Below, piece by piece: positions 11,989 to 23,993 of a stretch of 64,000 nt of DNA. Positions within the stretch are counted from its first letter, which is position 1, and every line of letters starts with the position of its first letter. Under the pieces are notes generated by a model, which had not been told where the DNA came from, made no database searches, and was given only the letters and a program-made list of their open reading frames with translations. Both the position numbers and the translations under genes were made by a program. Where the stretch lies: positions 620,001 to 684,000 of the forward strand of contig BCHS01000012.1 in assembly GCA_039545275.1 (NCBI GenBank). Reading direction: 5' to 3'. This DNA is from Pseudomicrostroma phylloplanum. Its lineage: Eukaryota; Basidiomycota; Exobasidiomycetes; Microstromatales.

Positions 11989-14900
11989 CTAGACATCAGC
12001 CACCTCCCATTGCCCTCCTTCTTGCTCTTCCTCCTCTTCTTCCTCTTCCAGTACAACACTCATAGTCGACCCTTGACTTCTAGAGAAAGCAGAGCTATGT
12101 CCTGGCTCGCCCAGGCGCGGTTGCGAGAATATCTCGTCGTCGTCGTCGTCGTCGTCTTCTTCTTCGTCATCGTCGTCACACTTGTGCTTGTTCATCTCGT
12201 CACAGTGCGCGCCATCGTACAGATCGTTCAGTAGCGAGCGCGAGGTGCTCCTCCCGCTTCCGATCGCGCTCGCGCTCAGCTGCTGGCCGAAAGTCTGGGT
12301 GCTTACGCCAACGCCGGAACGTAGTGGCGGAGGCATGGGAAAGAGGTGGAGCGTCGAGGCTCCTTGGCCCACCCCGAGCTGGCTGCTGCCTCTGCGTTGA
12401 GATCCTGGCTTGGCAGCCGCACGTGCGTCTGACGTAGCTGGAGTGCGCGCGCTGAGACCCGAGGTCGTACGAGAGGTATCGTCAATTGAGTCTCTCCCGA
12501 TGCTCAGTCCAAGTAGCAGAGCCTTTGGTTGCCCCGCTCCCAGCTCCTGCGCAGTACGAACAACACTGGCGCCGCCCCGACGATCGAGCGTTGCGGCTTG
12601 TATCGCAATCGCACCCGATCTCGCATTCGCTGCTTGCAACAACCTCTGTGAGCCTCCAGTGTTGCGATCGCAGCACCCAAAGGAGGACCGCGTCGGTGTT
12701 GGGGTGCGACTACCGTCCTGGGCTTCTACCAGAGACGCTCTTGATGAACTACCCGTGGGCGGGCTGGTCTCGGTCAAGAACCGATTGAGAGAGATGACGC
12801 TCCCGTCTGACTGCTTGGCGGCGCCTCTGTAGCCCGCCGAGGCGTCCTGACTCCCCTGAGGTTTCAAGGCAGCGATGCTGCACTTGCCAGTGCCACGACC
12901 CACAATCATCGTTGCTTCATCTGTGATGCCTGTTGTGTTCGGGGGTACATAATCTTTGCTCTCGTACCACCTCCTCTTGACCCTGCCCGCCTCACCTCCG
13001 GCTCCAGAAGCTATTGCTGTCCCAACAGGCAAGGGCGCATTGCTGGAATACGAGCCGCCGCTGCTCGTAGAATTGTCCGAGAGTCTGCTCTGTCTGGTTG
13101 TCGCCTGCGAGTCGAGTGTCTCCTCGATGTAAGGAGCCCATGGCAATTCCAAGCCGATTGAAATGGGACGGACCATGCCTCTCTGCATTGAGAATGATGG
13201 ACCAGCGTGGTGAGCAGCCGATGAGTGCACAAGGGCTACCTTGGATGATCTCTTGAAATTCCCATCACCCGCTGTGGAGCTCCTGACAGATTGTGCATTG
13301 GCAAGCGACACGTTGCTTGAGGCGCTCGTCTTCTTTTGTAGAGTGGAGAACAACTTCGATCTGGTAGGGCTACCTGGGAAACGAGGCAATAGCGAGGAAA
13401 GCAGCGACTTTGACTCAGTCTTTGACTCAGCAGCTTCACCTGACTGTTTTTGGTGATTGGGTATTGCAAAGCTGACGCTGCTTTTTGCGGGCAAAGCGGA
13501 CTCTGTCTCCGAGTCATTGTCTGAGCCCGTGGGATGTAGATCCTCGGCTGCGTGACGATTGCGTGGTTGCGGCGTGGTGCTCTGACACCTTTCGTCCGAA
13601 CTCTGATGCCTTGCTCCTGCCAGCCTTTGGGCCTGCTCCACCCACTCTGCCAGTATCTCGAAGTTGTCTTCCATTGGCACTGCCTCAATTGCCGAAGCTT
13701 GAATGGCTCTGTACATGTCCCTCAGGTCTGAATTGTGATGTGTGGTCATAGACCTCGCTTGCGGGCCGACACGATGCTGCCCATCCCCTTCGGCATTGCT
13801 GCGTCCGCTGATGATACTGTCTGACTTGTACGTAAGCTGGTCATGGTAGCCGGGTAGCATTGTAGCTGGGTAGCAAGCAGCCTGTGAAGCATTCCCTGCG
13901 TTCTGAGGATCAGCTGCCTCTTCATTGATCCTTCCCGATGGAAAACTGCACTCGTTCGGATCTTCTTCGTAGAGAGACATTGATGCAGAGCTGACGCCGC
14001 TATTGGGGCGACGATTGGAAGCAGAGAAACTACTTGTCATGTCCAGCCAATTTTGCTCACTGGGCTCCGCGGATCGAAGTACTTGTCCATCATGACTGAC
14101 TGCGCTGAGCAAGCTCATCAAAGAAGCATTGTGATGTTGAAGCAGGAACGCAGGCGCGAAAGCATTGAGAGGGACCACACCTGCGCTCGCGGAAGGAAGA
14201 GTGAGAGGGGAGATGCGATTGGTCGCAGCAATTGAGAGCCCCGATACGGAAGGTACACTAAGACTATCGCTCGATCCTACATAGCCAGAAGAAACGGTCT
14301 CGCTGCTTGCTCTGCTGCTGAGTTCTGCATTTACGCTCGGCCCTGTCGTTGTATCAGTCGTGGGCCAGATTTCTGGAAGGTAGATCATGGGGAGAGCTCG
14401 ACCCAGGGGACTGTATTCTCTTGAGTGTTGTGTGCTACTGCTGGGGTCCTCAAGGTTCGCGCTTGCAGACCCGGCAGCTCGGCCCTCATCAAGGCGATGG
14501 TCCTCTGAGCTGCTTCCTCCTGTCGAGTGGCCAGTACACATCTCCTCTCCGAAGGGCATCAACGACGGATCAGTTTGGTCCTCGCTCACTCTCTCGAGGG
14601 AAGAGCTGCTCCAGTCTGAGCTTGACCATCCAGAAGGCTGCGTCGTACTCTGGATACTTGAAGCCGCGCCAGACTCATGCCGCCCGTTCGTCAATCCTTC
14701 GGCCGAAATCCACCAGAATTGTGGTGCATCCTGCGACTGTACAGAGGGCTCGACAGTGGCAGCGGAGCTGGAAGAGACCCTCGATGTGTCGCGCTCCTGA
14801 TCATTATTGCGCTGCCAGGAAACAGTAGCCATGTGGCCGGTCGGGTATGATGTCAAACGGAGAGGCCGTAGTGAATCTTGCACCACAGGTATGGATCGAC

Positions 14901-15018
14901 CGAAGGAGCCGCCATCTCTGTTGAGGGTGATGCCAGCGGTACTTGCGTCATAGGCGGGTCTACTAAGAGCAACTGGCTGGAGGACGGTTTGATCTGACGC
15001 TCTGAGCCGAGCCGTCAT
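11989..15018 (-). CDS. Serine-rich protein of unknown function, 1009 residues, acidic C-terminus
   Basis: One uninterrupted frame runs from ATG at 15018 to TAG at 11989. I do not recognise a family. The sequence is mostly Ser/Thr/Ala/Gln-rich and probably disordered. A more basic, conserved-looking patch near residues 560-740 contains LLSSLLPRFPGSPTRSKL and RRWYESKDYVPPNTTG, which resembles a short interaction motif region more than a fold. An aspartate run (encoded by a GTC-type repeat at 12133-12180) lies near residues 946-963, and a glutamate run lies near 990-999. No signal peptide or membrane segment is seen. Its 3' end converges on RPA49, 193 bp away. In-frame introns cannot be excluded. 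A signalling or cytoskeletal scaffold is plausible but unsupported. Confidence 0.65.
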   Translation of the reverse strand: MTARLRASDQTVLQPVALSRPAYDASTAGITLNRDGGSFGRSIPVVQDSLRPLRLTSYPTGHMATVSWQRNNDQERDTSRVSSSSAATVEPSVQSQDAPQFWWISAEGLTNGRHESGAASSIQSTTQPSGWSSSDWSSSSLERVSEDQTDPSLMPFGEEMCTGHSTGGSSSEDHRLDEGRAAGSASANLEDPSSSTQHSREYSPLGRALPMIYLPEIWPTTDTTTGPSVNAELSSRASSETVSSGYVGSSDSLSVPSVSGLSIAATNRISPLTLPSASAGVVPLNAFAPAFLLQHHNASLMSLLSAVSHDGQVLRSAEPSEQNWLDMTSSFSASNRRPNSGVSSASMSLYEEDPNECSFPSGRINEEAADPQNAGNASQAACYPATMLPGYHDQLTYKSDSIISGRSNAEGDGQHRVGPQARSMTTHHNSDLRDMYRAIQASAIEAVPMEDNFEILAEWVEQAQRLAGARHQSSDERCQSTTPQPRNRHAAEDLHPTGSDNDSETESALPAKSSVSFAIPNHQKQSGEAAESKTESKSLLSSLLPRFPGSPTRSKLFSTLQKKTSASSNVSLANAQSVRSSTAGDGNFKRSSKVALVHSSAAHHAGPSFSMQRGMVRPISIGLELPWAPYIEETLDSQATTRQSRLSDNSTSSGGSYSSNAPLPVGTAIASGAGGEAGRVKRRWYESKDYVPPNTTGITDEATMIVGRGTGKCSIAALKPQGSQDASAGYRGAAKQSDGSVISLNRFLTETSPPTGSSSRASLVEAQDGSRTPTPTRSSFGCCDRNTGGSQRLLQAANARSGAIAIQAATLDRRGGASVVRTAQELGAGQPKALLLGLSIGRDSIDDTSRTTSGLSARTPATSDARAAAKPGSQRRGSSQLGVGQGASTLHLFPMPPPLRSGVGVSTQTFGQQLSASAIGSGRSTSRSLLNDLYDGAHCDEMNKHKCDDDDEEEDDDDDDDEIFSQPRLGEPGHSSAFSRSQGSTMSVVLEEEEEEEEQEGGQWEVADV

Positions 15019-16678
15019 GCCTCACGCGAGCTATTTCACAGCGCCGAGGGGTTGGCGGAGAGAGCTAATGGTTGCGTGGGAGGCCTGTACAGTATCTGCC
15101 GATGAGCTGGTGTCTGAAAGAGTTGCCTTGCAGTGACGCAGCCGCACGTTGAAATGGAGTTCCGGGCGCAGCTGAGCGGGAGAGATGCAGAGGGATGACA
15201 CAGCGCCTACGTTGAAGGGTTCGCTGGTACGGATGAGGGATATGGGATGCTTGCATGCTTACTCGAGAGCAATGTCGTAGCATCTCGGAATTAGCGGAAG
15301 CCGAGAGAGGCTCAATGGTGATCAGGAAGGTGATCACACATAACATTCCCATTCACCATGACGCCCAGGGGTCCGCCCACGATTGCGATTGCGGCTGCGA
15401 CGAGGGGGTCCCTCATCTGAGGCGCATACATTCGCGCAGATGCCTTGAGGTTAGACTTGTGGCTCGTGGGAGTTGCAATGGTCCCTCGTATACTCCCGGC
15501 CCTGCGCAAATTGCGTGCCTGACTCAATCCAGGTCGGACGAGCATACGTCCCTTGCGCCCGCTCTCGTGAAATTTGAGGGTCGCTCGTCCGGATCAGACT
15601 TCTCAAAGTCCATTCGGAGCCGGTTGCTAGAGATTGCGATGTAGACCTTTCAGATCGGCCAGACAAAGACGTGCCAGGATGACGGCGCTTGTCAATCAGC
15701 ACGCTCGCCGGTGAGGCCTGGCATCGATTGCGCTTGTGTCATCCGAGGTGCTTTTGCCTGATCGAAGGCAGGATAACCCGGCGAGCTCCCATCTCCTGTT
15801 TGTACCTGTACCAGGGCGTCTGTCATCTGCAGTCTGCGCTGCAACCTCGGACAAATACGCGGACAAGGTTGCGGTGCGTTGCTGTTTCTTGCTATGATTA
15901 CCATGGTCCCCTTTGTCCTGGCTGCAGTGCGCCCTCTGCACTCCGCTCGCGCGATCCGTGGGCGGCAGTTGCGCCAAAGGCCGCGCCGATCGTAGAATGC
16001 TCCGGAGGCTGCCGGAGCATGCAATCTGCCCCAGGAGATGCCTCACTCGTGGCTCGGACCTCTGTCTGGTACAGCATCAGGCAGGACAAGGCACTACCGA
16101 GCCAAGAGGTGGTCTGCACGGAAGGCTCTGCCACCAGCGAGACACTGCTGCCGCGCCGTGACCCGGCACAATGGTATAGCAGCTCCTACTGTGTGCTGAC
16201 TCCGCCCGGCCCAAAAGCCTTTGTCCGCTCCACGGTGTATGCGAGCCAAAAGCTGCTCTGTCATGGAGGCGACCATCTGTCAAAGCACACGGCAACCCAT
16301 CACAGACTACCTGGCCGTGCGGCAGGACCATGATGGCTATGACTTACACAACAAGGGACCCATGTGAGGACAAGAGGTCAGGCGCTGGGTGTCCAGGGAC
16401 GTGCTGCGATGGCGAATAGTATATGGGCAACGTAGGGACCGTCAGACTTCGCCAAGGCTCCCGTCAATCGTTCCCCTCTCTACTAGTCCTCTATTCACAA
16501 ATCTACTTTCGCTTGTCAGCTGGCTGCTCGCGAAGACATTCTTTTCTCACTCGTGAGTCCTGACCGATGCCAGAGATGAGATCGACCTGACGCTGACAAC
16601 GTTCTCGCCCCGTGTCCTGTAAGCAGCTTCCATCACCGTCGTTCACACAGCACAACGCACGTTCACTCGCTTCCCCTC
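15019..16678. other. 1.66 kb intergenic region between divergent genes
   Basis: It separates the start codons of the Ser-rich gene and the PH-like gene. No coding frame is convincing. Just before the plus-strand ATG there is a possible 5'-untranslated intron: donor TCGTGAGTCC near 16553, acceptor-like AG near 16624. No tRNA was seen. The length suggests extensive regulatory DNA or long leaders. Confidence 0.45.
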
Positions 16679-19600
16679 ATGACCCGAACTCTTCCTCACT
16701 CGTCTAGCATGGCATCGACCGCTCCCCCCTCCTTCCGTAGGGAGGGAGAGTCCACAGTCAATGGGCATGCAGCGTACGACAGCCCGCAAGACAGTCTCCT
16801 CTTGCGCCGGGGAAAGCTTCCTACTGCTTCAGAGGCCAATAGGCCCTGCCTCCCTACTCGTCCTCAGCCGCTCCAGCCCCTTAGCCTGTACCCCGCAAAT
16901 GCGAGATCTCCTGGCCCTTTTCCGACCAGGCAGACAAGCCCTGGACCTTGGACGTCCAATGCCCATCAGGAGGACGAAGACGTCCCAGGCTCCCCTCAAG
17001 AATGGGATGCGGTCCCCTCGCGAGGACCACAGCGACCTATGCGGACGCCCTCTCGCTCCGGTCATAGCGCCAAGAAGAGCGCTAAACTGCTAGGCATCTC
17101 ACCCTTGGACGCTCTGCATCAATATGCCGCAGAAGGCAACTCCCCGTCCACACCTTCATCTGCTTCTTCGAGGTCGACTATGCAGGCATCCCTACCTGAC
17201 TTTCCATGCCAGCGCGAAGACCTCACCCGTCATCGTATGCTTCACGACTCGGCTCAGAAGCAGTCAACCTCTCCTCGCTCTCTTACCTTCTCCCTGAGCA
17301 GACGCAAGCCCTTCAAGCCAAGGGACTTTGTACTGACCTCGCTCTTCAAGCCCGCTAAGCCCACCACTCTCTCTGAATCGAGTGCGTTCACCTCACCCTC
17401 CTCCTCCCGAGCCCAATCCCTGATCGGGTCTGATCTAGAGATGGATCTGGGACATATCCGCGATCCGATGATTCCTGCTGCTTGCGTCCACTCGTTCAAG
17501 CTAGACGAGACACGAGAGTGGGAAAGACTGATCTTGACACCCGGCAGCTATGTCACAGTGGTCGATCCTGCCATCGCCACGGGAGGCAAGAAGACGGATC
17601 ATGCATGGTTCTTGAAGCTCTCCGGCGTCACACTGAAGAGAAACGTAAGCGGCGGGGTCGACGGAGCCAATGAACAGTCGACTAGGCCTGACGAAGGTCG
17701 CCATGCAGAATGGCTTGTGCAGCTGAGGAGCAAGGATGAGCTGAAAGTATGGCAGGTCACCATCCAGGTGAGTCAGATCCGCGAGGTGTACGGTGCGCAC
17801 GACAACAAGACCAAGCACACTAATCTTCTTACATATTCTCGTTTGTCATGCTCACACAGACACTCATCCGAACACTAGCAAAAGCAGAGCAAAGATTCCG
17901 CCAAGGAGGAGATGCCTCTCTGGCACCCTACGACCCATCGCCATACATGCCCAAGAGAATGCCAAGCAGAGCACCTCACCTCCTATCCCCTACCCGTTAC
18001 CAGCCTTTCTCGCCCACCTTCAAAACCAAGTTCGGAGAGTCTCACCGGGCGAGAGGCTCCATCGGGCAAGACAGTCGACCCTCTGACGGCCAGCTGTCTA
18101 TTCCCGAAGACTACATGTCTCTCCGAGCCTCTTTCCACGCAGATGCAGAGCAGACACGTCGCACCAGGCCTTCACGACCAAGCACATCAGGCTCACTGCA
18201 TCCTACCACCAGCGGCACTACAAGGTCATCTCTCCAGCCTATGGTCCGTCCACGATCATCATCGCTATGTCGGGAGAGGTCTTGCGAGCTAAGCGACTAC
18301 ACGCCAAATTCGTCGAACTCTGCGTACGCAGAAGACGCTCTAGCATGCCCGCCCCGCCCTCAGATTCTTCAGCGGGATACATTCGAGGATGATGATCGCA
18401 TCGAAGCTCACAAGCGCGACTCGCTGCATGACATTCTCAGTGAAGCGATGGGACGGTCTTTGTCAGCTCTAGAACCGACCACAGGAGCTCAAGCGGACAT
18501 GGGAATCATCCCGAGTGAGGGTGAATCATCCGTCGAAAGTCTGAGGCTTGCCCCCGGAAGCGCGCGTCAGACATCCTTGCTGCGTACGGGCTACTCGCCA
18601 GATGTTTCCTGGACGGACAGCCCAAACATTGCCAGTGATCCCGATCAGCAGCCATTCTCCTACGACTTCTCGCAGAGGCGCCCCTCGGCCATGGCGCACA
18701 CGGCTTTCACACATCGACCTGACAACCTTAGCGTGCCAGCCAGTTGGGCAATGTCCACTAGCTCTTCCAACCCCGGCAGCGCACGCTCCAGGAGCAGCAG
18801 TCAGGCATCATCACCCTTCTCTCTCGCTAGTGTCAGGGCTTCCATGGCGAGCCTTCCGCCGGTACTACCTCCTCCGGCTGGCGCTTTGCCTGCCCTGCCT
18901 CCCACGCCTTCGCGACGTCCATCGAAGGGTAGACATACGCTTTCACCCGCTTCCAACGTCCCGTGCCCACCGGTCAGGCGCACTACATCCAGCGATGGAA
19001 GGTCGACTTTGCTGCCGCCTGCAGTCCTTGTATCACCCGGCCGCGATACACCACAAAGACCCGTCTTCTCTTCCCCTGTATGGGCTGCAATCCCTACATC
19101 TACGACAGCCGCGAGATCGATTGCTCTCTCCGCAAGTCCATCGTCTCTTGGCTCTAACGACAACGCATTCGACAGACAAAGCGAACAAGCTGATGCCAGC
19201 ACGATCTTCTCATCGATTCCCTTCCCTGCGCCGCCAGCGCTCAGGATGGGGGCCGGGTCAAGCAGCCCAGAGGCGCCGTCGACGCCGTCGGATGGAACAC
19301 TGACAGTCTACTCGCCCAGCACGCCTGGCACTTCCACCTGGGGTACCGTCGGCAGGACTGGCTCAAGGAGGAGCAACGCCTCGCGCACCGGTCCTCGGTG
19401 CAGCTGGGAAGAGAGCGCAGGGGCCAAGAAGCGGGTATCCTTCGCCGCAGAAGTCAGCTACGATGACGAGGGACAACGGATGAGCACCAGACAGATTCCT
19501 TCCGGCATGCAGTCTGCGATGATGGCTTCACCTCGGGAGGATGAACCCTGTGCGTCTCCAACCACTCTCTCGAGAAAAGTGGGCCATGCCAGCTTCCGCG

Positions 19601-20199
19601 CATACCGCTCCGCCTCGCAGGCCAGCTCCTTGGCCGAAGCCGACAACGGAGCCTTCGACCGCATCCCTCCAAGTCTGATGCCTGGAGCTGCAGGCCAGCC
19701 TGGCGCAGGACACCGACACCAGCTTCAGCATTCCGTCAAGATGAGCCTTTCTGCATCTACGTCGTCCTCGGACAACTCGTCTCTGGTCTCTGATATGTCC
19801 AGGAATGTTTCAACATCGTCCAGTGCGAGCTCTTCGGCCGGATACACGGCTCCGCTCAATCTCAATCTCAAGAACCGCCGCCAGCCGTTGTGGGGCCAAG
19901 GCATGCCAGTAGCGTACACCACATTGGGAGGCAGAAGCAGTCTGGAGGGCTTGGGCATCGATGTAGACACACTCCTCGAGAGCGGGCTCATGTCAGCGCG
20001 GGGAGAAGACAAATATCGAGGGGTTGGGAACCAAGCTCAGCATGTGGGCGTCAGTCTCCATGGTTCGCGAAGGCCCCTTCAGATCGACGTGAAGCCTTTG
20101 CAGCAGGAGATGCCGGATGATGCGTCGAGCGACACTCCGTCCTCTTTCGACCTTGCCTTCCCAAGTCCCCCTCCACGCTTCTACTCATCACCCATCTAA
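16679..20199 (+). CDS. PH-like domain protein with long Ser/Pro-rich disordered tail
   Basis: Exons are 16679-17767 and 17860-20199, with a 92 nt GTGAGT intron in phase 0, giving 1142 residues. Residues about 268-372 look like a pleckstrin-homology fold. They contain WERLILTPGSYVTVVDP, HAWFLKLSGVTLKRN, and the closing helix LKVWQVTIQ-TLIRTLAKAEQR, whose two halves are joined exactly by splicing. PH domains usually bind phosphoinositides or proteins at membranes. The flanking sequence is Ser/Pro/Thr-rich and probably phosphorylated. A short conserved-looking patch, KKRVSFAAEVSYDDEGQ (near residue 890), resembles an RVxF-type phosphatase-1 docking motif (RVSF). No other catalytic domain is visible. 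The first ATG is used; the methionine at codon 11 is an alternative. Role unknown, perhaps a cortical or polarity scaffold. Confidence 0.75.
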
Positions 20200-20842
20200 C
20201 TGTAACGCCCTTAATGAGTCTACTTGATCAAACAATATGATCAGCTACTTCGTACAACAGAGGCGTGCCTTGGTGTGAATACCATAGCTTGCAACGTGGG
20301 CCGACGATGACTGTACGCGTGCAGCGCGCTGCGTGATCTCTCTGTTCCAGTTCCGTTGCGTGTGGAGACTCAACTCCGCTCCTCCGCGCTTTGGTGGGTG
20401 TGGTGTGGTTGGGCAAATGGCGCCGCCGCCCGAGGGAAGGGAAGCGGCGGCACAGTTGCTCCTCCTTCTCCTCCGCCTCCTCCTACAGCTCTACCGCTGA
20501 TACTTCCCTCGTTGCCGTAGCATACATCCCTTCCTCTCAGCCAGTCCACCTTCTCCTCTGCTCGCTGCCTATACTTCGCTCTCAAAGTCTCCTACAATTG
20601 CTTTGCTGAGCGCTGTGAGCTGCTGCCGCCCCTCCAGCTTCCACCTTGCAGCTCCACCCTCTCGTATCTGCTCATCCACACACGTCTCAGGCAGCCCCTC
20701 GTCATCCTTCCCGGGTATCCACCTTCCGAGGGAGCCAAACTCATCGAAGTGCGCTCTCCAACCACTCACGACTGCTGGAGCTCGGCGCCATCACAGAGGC
20801 AGGTACATAGCCAATCCCTAGAGCCGCTTCTACTGCTTCGCC
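20200..20842. other. Intergenic, probable promoter and leader of the PHD gene
   Basis: 643 bp with pyrimidine-rich stretches around 20455-20640 close to the downstream start codon, as is common before fungal genes. No coding frame or RNA gene was recognised. Confidence 0.5.
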
Positions 20843-23800
20843 ATGACGAGCAGAACGCAAGGCTCTGCTGCCGCAAACGAGCCCTCAACAGAGAACCTCG
20901 CAGACCCTGCTCAGGCCGCCCCCGCCAACGCTACTGCTCAGCCAGCTCCCGCAAGCGCCGATGGTGACTCTGCTATGGACATCGAGCCTTCAGCTACCAG
21001 CAATGCCGATGCTGTGCAGGAGGAGCCACCCGCGGAAGAAGCCTCTGCTGCTGCAGATCTCAACGAAGGCGAGGAAGCGTCTGGCAAAGACATGAGTCCA
21101 GCCCACGACCCGTCGACTAACGGGCGCAAGACGTCCAGCAACTCGTCGCGGAAGTCTTCGCAGGTACCCAAGGGTCAGTCGCGATCAAGATCCAAGAGCG
21201 CCAAGGCTTCCTCCAGCCGGGACGATAACGGCGAGGAGGGAGTTGTAGCTACTGAGGCGATGACAGAGTCGCCTCACGCTCAAGTTCAGGATGTCAGCGT
21301 CGGAGCGCAGGAAGAGGCTCCACTGGCTGTCCCCATGAGCAGGAGACAGCGATCTTCCTCTTCTTCCGTCAAGGCCCTGGCTGGCCTTGGCCTGGCTCAC
21401 CTCGGCGATGGAGATGATGGTAGTCTGGCCCCAAGAAGGACCCGACGCGCTGCTGCCACTTCACCCTCTGCAACCGGCAATACCCTCAAGAAGGAAGAAG
21501 AGGGCGCTGCTGAGGATGAGGATCCGGCAGACGGACAGGAGCAAGATGACGCCAAGCCGGAAGGAGCTGAAGACTACGATGAAGAGGCAGAGGGGGATGC
21601 AGATGGTGACATTGAGGGCGTGACGAGATGTGTCTGTGGGAGCGAAGGTGAGTAGCTGCTTCAAGAGGGGCTCAGGGATGAAGCAAACCATGGTGAAGAC
21701 TGACATCCTCATTGCTCTGCTTGTCCCCACTCGAAAGACGAGAACGTGGGCCTAATGATCCAGTGCGAGACTTGCAAATGCTGGCAACACTGCGTTTGCA
21801 TGGGCATGCATACAGAAGAGGACTGCCCCGACGTCTACTACTGCGAGCAATGTAAGCCTGAGCTGCATATCCCTCTGCTGCGAGCTCTGGGACTTCTCCC
21901 TCCAGCTGCTAAAGGACACAAGAAATCGAGCAAGAACAGCAAGCAGGCGAGCCGAGAAAGCATGAAGGAGCTCATGCAAGCAAGAGACGCTGTAGCTGTG
22001 TTGGCCCAACAGAACGCTCAACGCCGGCGAGAGGGACAGGAAGTGGTAGTTGCGCACCCCACTGCCAACACTGGGAAGAGGGCCGGTGAAGGCCGGAGGA
22101 ATACATCCGAGTCTGCTCATGATCAAGAGAGCAGAAGCAACCGAGGCAACTCCGATGTTCCCGCCAGCCCTCGAGGTGGTGCGCCCGGCGCCGACAGACG
22201 GAGTCCGAAGAGGAGGTCCACAATGAATTCCCGCGATTCTGGATACGGGTGGGAGCCTATCCCGCCGGGACTGCTGAACGAGGACGAAGTGTGGGATGAT
22301 GTGAGGCCCAAGAAGGAAGATGAGGAAGGCAGCTCTTCTGGTCGCAAGCGGAAGAGGACCGGCGGAAGCAGAAGAGACGAAGAGTGAGTACTTTGCTGTG
22401 GGGCTCGGAAGCAATTGCTGCCGCGACCCTATATCGAGCCGCTACGCCCGCGAGGCACGACTCCGCTTCCCCAAGTCAAATGCCCTGAATGCTGATGCCC
22501 TCAATCTTCTTTCTTTGTCTCCGATCTGTTCCCGCCATCCTAGACAATCTCCTTCCCCAGCCGTCTCACCACCAATGGGTCCCGCTGAGCTCGCAAAGCG
22601 TAGAAGGATGTCAGGTAGCGCTACCGCTTCTTCCAACGCGCCCAACATCGGCAGCAACACCAGCAGAGGCGAAGGAAGGCGGCGCTCCCCCAGTGATGCT
22701 GTGGAGGCTTCCATTGCTTCCGTCTCTTCGCAAGGTACGGGCGCCTATGTCGCGGGCAGCGGCAAGAAAGTCGGAGGTGTTGCCGGCGGCGCAGCAGCAA
22801 AGGCAGGAGACAAGAAGCTTCGAGACGAACCCAGTGCCGCGTCTTCCGCTCCGGCTGTCAAGGCCAAGCAGCCCAACCAGTACACATACCGCAAAGAGAG
22901 GCTAGCCAACGGAGGCAGCGCAAGTCTCGCCAATGGTGGTAACGGAATTGCCTCAGCCGGTCGCACCGTGTCGCCCACACCTTCGCCGAGCAAGAGCGGC
23001 CGGAGAGGAGCAGCTGCACTGCGTGAAGGCAGCACGATGGGCTCCCGGACTTCTACACCTGCTCCAGGCGACGTTCGCGTTGGGGGCAACTCTCGGAACA
23101 GCAACCTCCCGGGCGGTGCTTGGGGTCTGCCTGAGCATCTCTCCCACCTGGTTAATCTTCTACCGACATCTCAGCCAGAGCCTCTGACCCTTCATCTTCC
23201 GTCAACGAAAGGACTGTCAAATCCGCGGTCAGGTGCTGCAAAGGACCACCACGCAGAGAACTCGTCTTCCAGTCGCCCATCGCCTCACCCATTCACTATT
23301 GTCGACGTCTCTGAGCCTCCGACAAAAGTGCGGTGGCCGCCAAAGAGGATGACGATGGGCGAGATGAGGAAGCGGGTGAGGAACATCAGCGAGTACGTCA
23401 CCAATAAGCAGTTAGAGGCCGTCGAGAGGGGCAAGAGGATGAAGGACTTGGGCATCGAGATTTTAGGCCCACCTTCCGATCTGCAAGCACCAGGAGGAGC
23501 AGAGGGCGAGACGGGCGGAGCAGCAGGAGCGGACTCATCGGATGCGATGGAAGGCGTGGAAGCCACCAACGGAGCTCTGGAGCGGTCATCAGGTCCCGAC
23601 TCGAAAGCATCTGCGTCTGCAGACAAGGAGCGCATCCCTCTCTCGATGAAGCTCATGGACGAGCTCACACGAGAGCTCATTGCCTTCCAGCAGAAATTCG
23701 GCGTGCCGCCCGGATCGATGGCCGTGCTAGGCGCTGGTCTAAGCAGCTTTGCAAGCGGGGCAGGAGGAGCCGTGATGACGGCAGCAAGTACCGCGGGGCC

Positions 23801-23993
23801 CGAGGCGACTTCAGAAGTGACGCCAGCTGCAGCGTCGGATACCGCTGCTTCTGCTTCTACTCCCCAAGCAAAGACAAATGGCGCTGCTGGATCCGCTGGG
23901 GGGCAGCAGCAAGACACGGCCGCTCTTGCCCTGAGTCCCGATATGGCTGCAGCAGTCGTCGCCACGGCCGGCGAGGAGAGCGTGGCTGCTTAA
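20843..23993 (+). CDS. CTI6: CTI6-like PHD-finger protein (Rpd3L histone deacetylase complex subunit)
   Basis: Exons are 20843-21647, 21738-22383 and 22544-23993, giving 966 residues. Both introns start GTGAGT. The PHD finger spans residues 263-307 with ligands C263, C265, C278, C281, H286, C289, C304 and C307, and intron 1 splits it after CVCGSE. A second conserved block near the C-terminus, VRWPPKRMTMGEMRKRV (start of exon 3's last third), is what marks the CTI6/SPBC family among PHD proteins. Yeast Cti6 reads histone H3 tails and recruits the Rpd3L deacetylase and repressors. The acidic and Ser-rich leader and the Ala/Gly-rich tail are probably disordered. Intron 2 joins EE to QSPSP in the correct phase, replacing an early stop in the genomic frame. 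Confidence 0.85.

Noticed and set aside
23285..23965. 226-codon minus-strand frame opposite the CTI6 tail
   Set aside because: Ala/Ser-rich mirror of GC-rich codons in the real exon; no independent signal.
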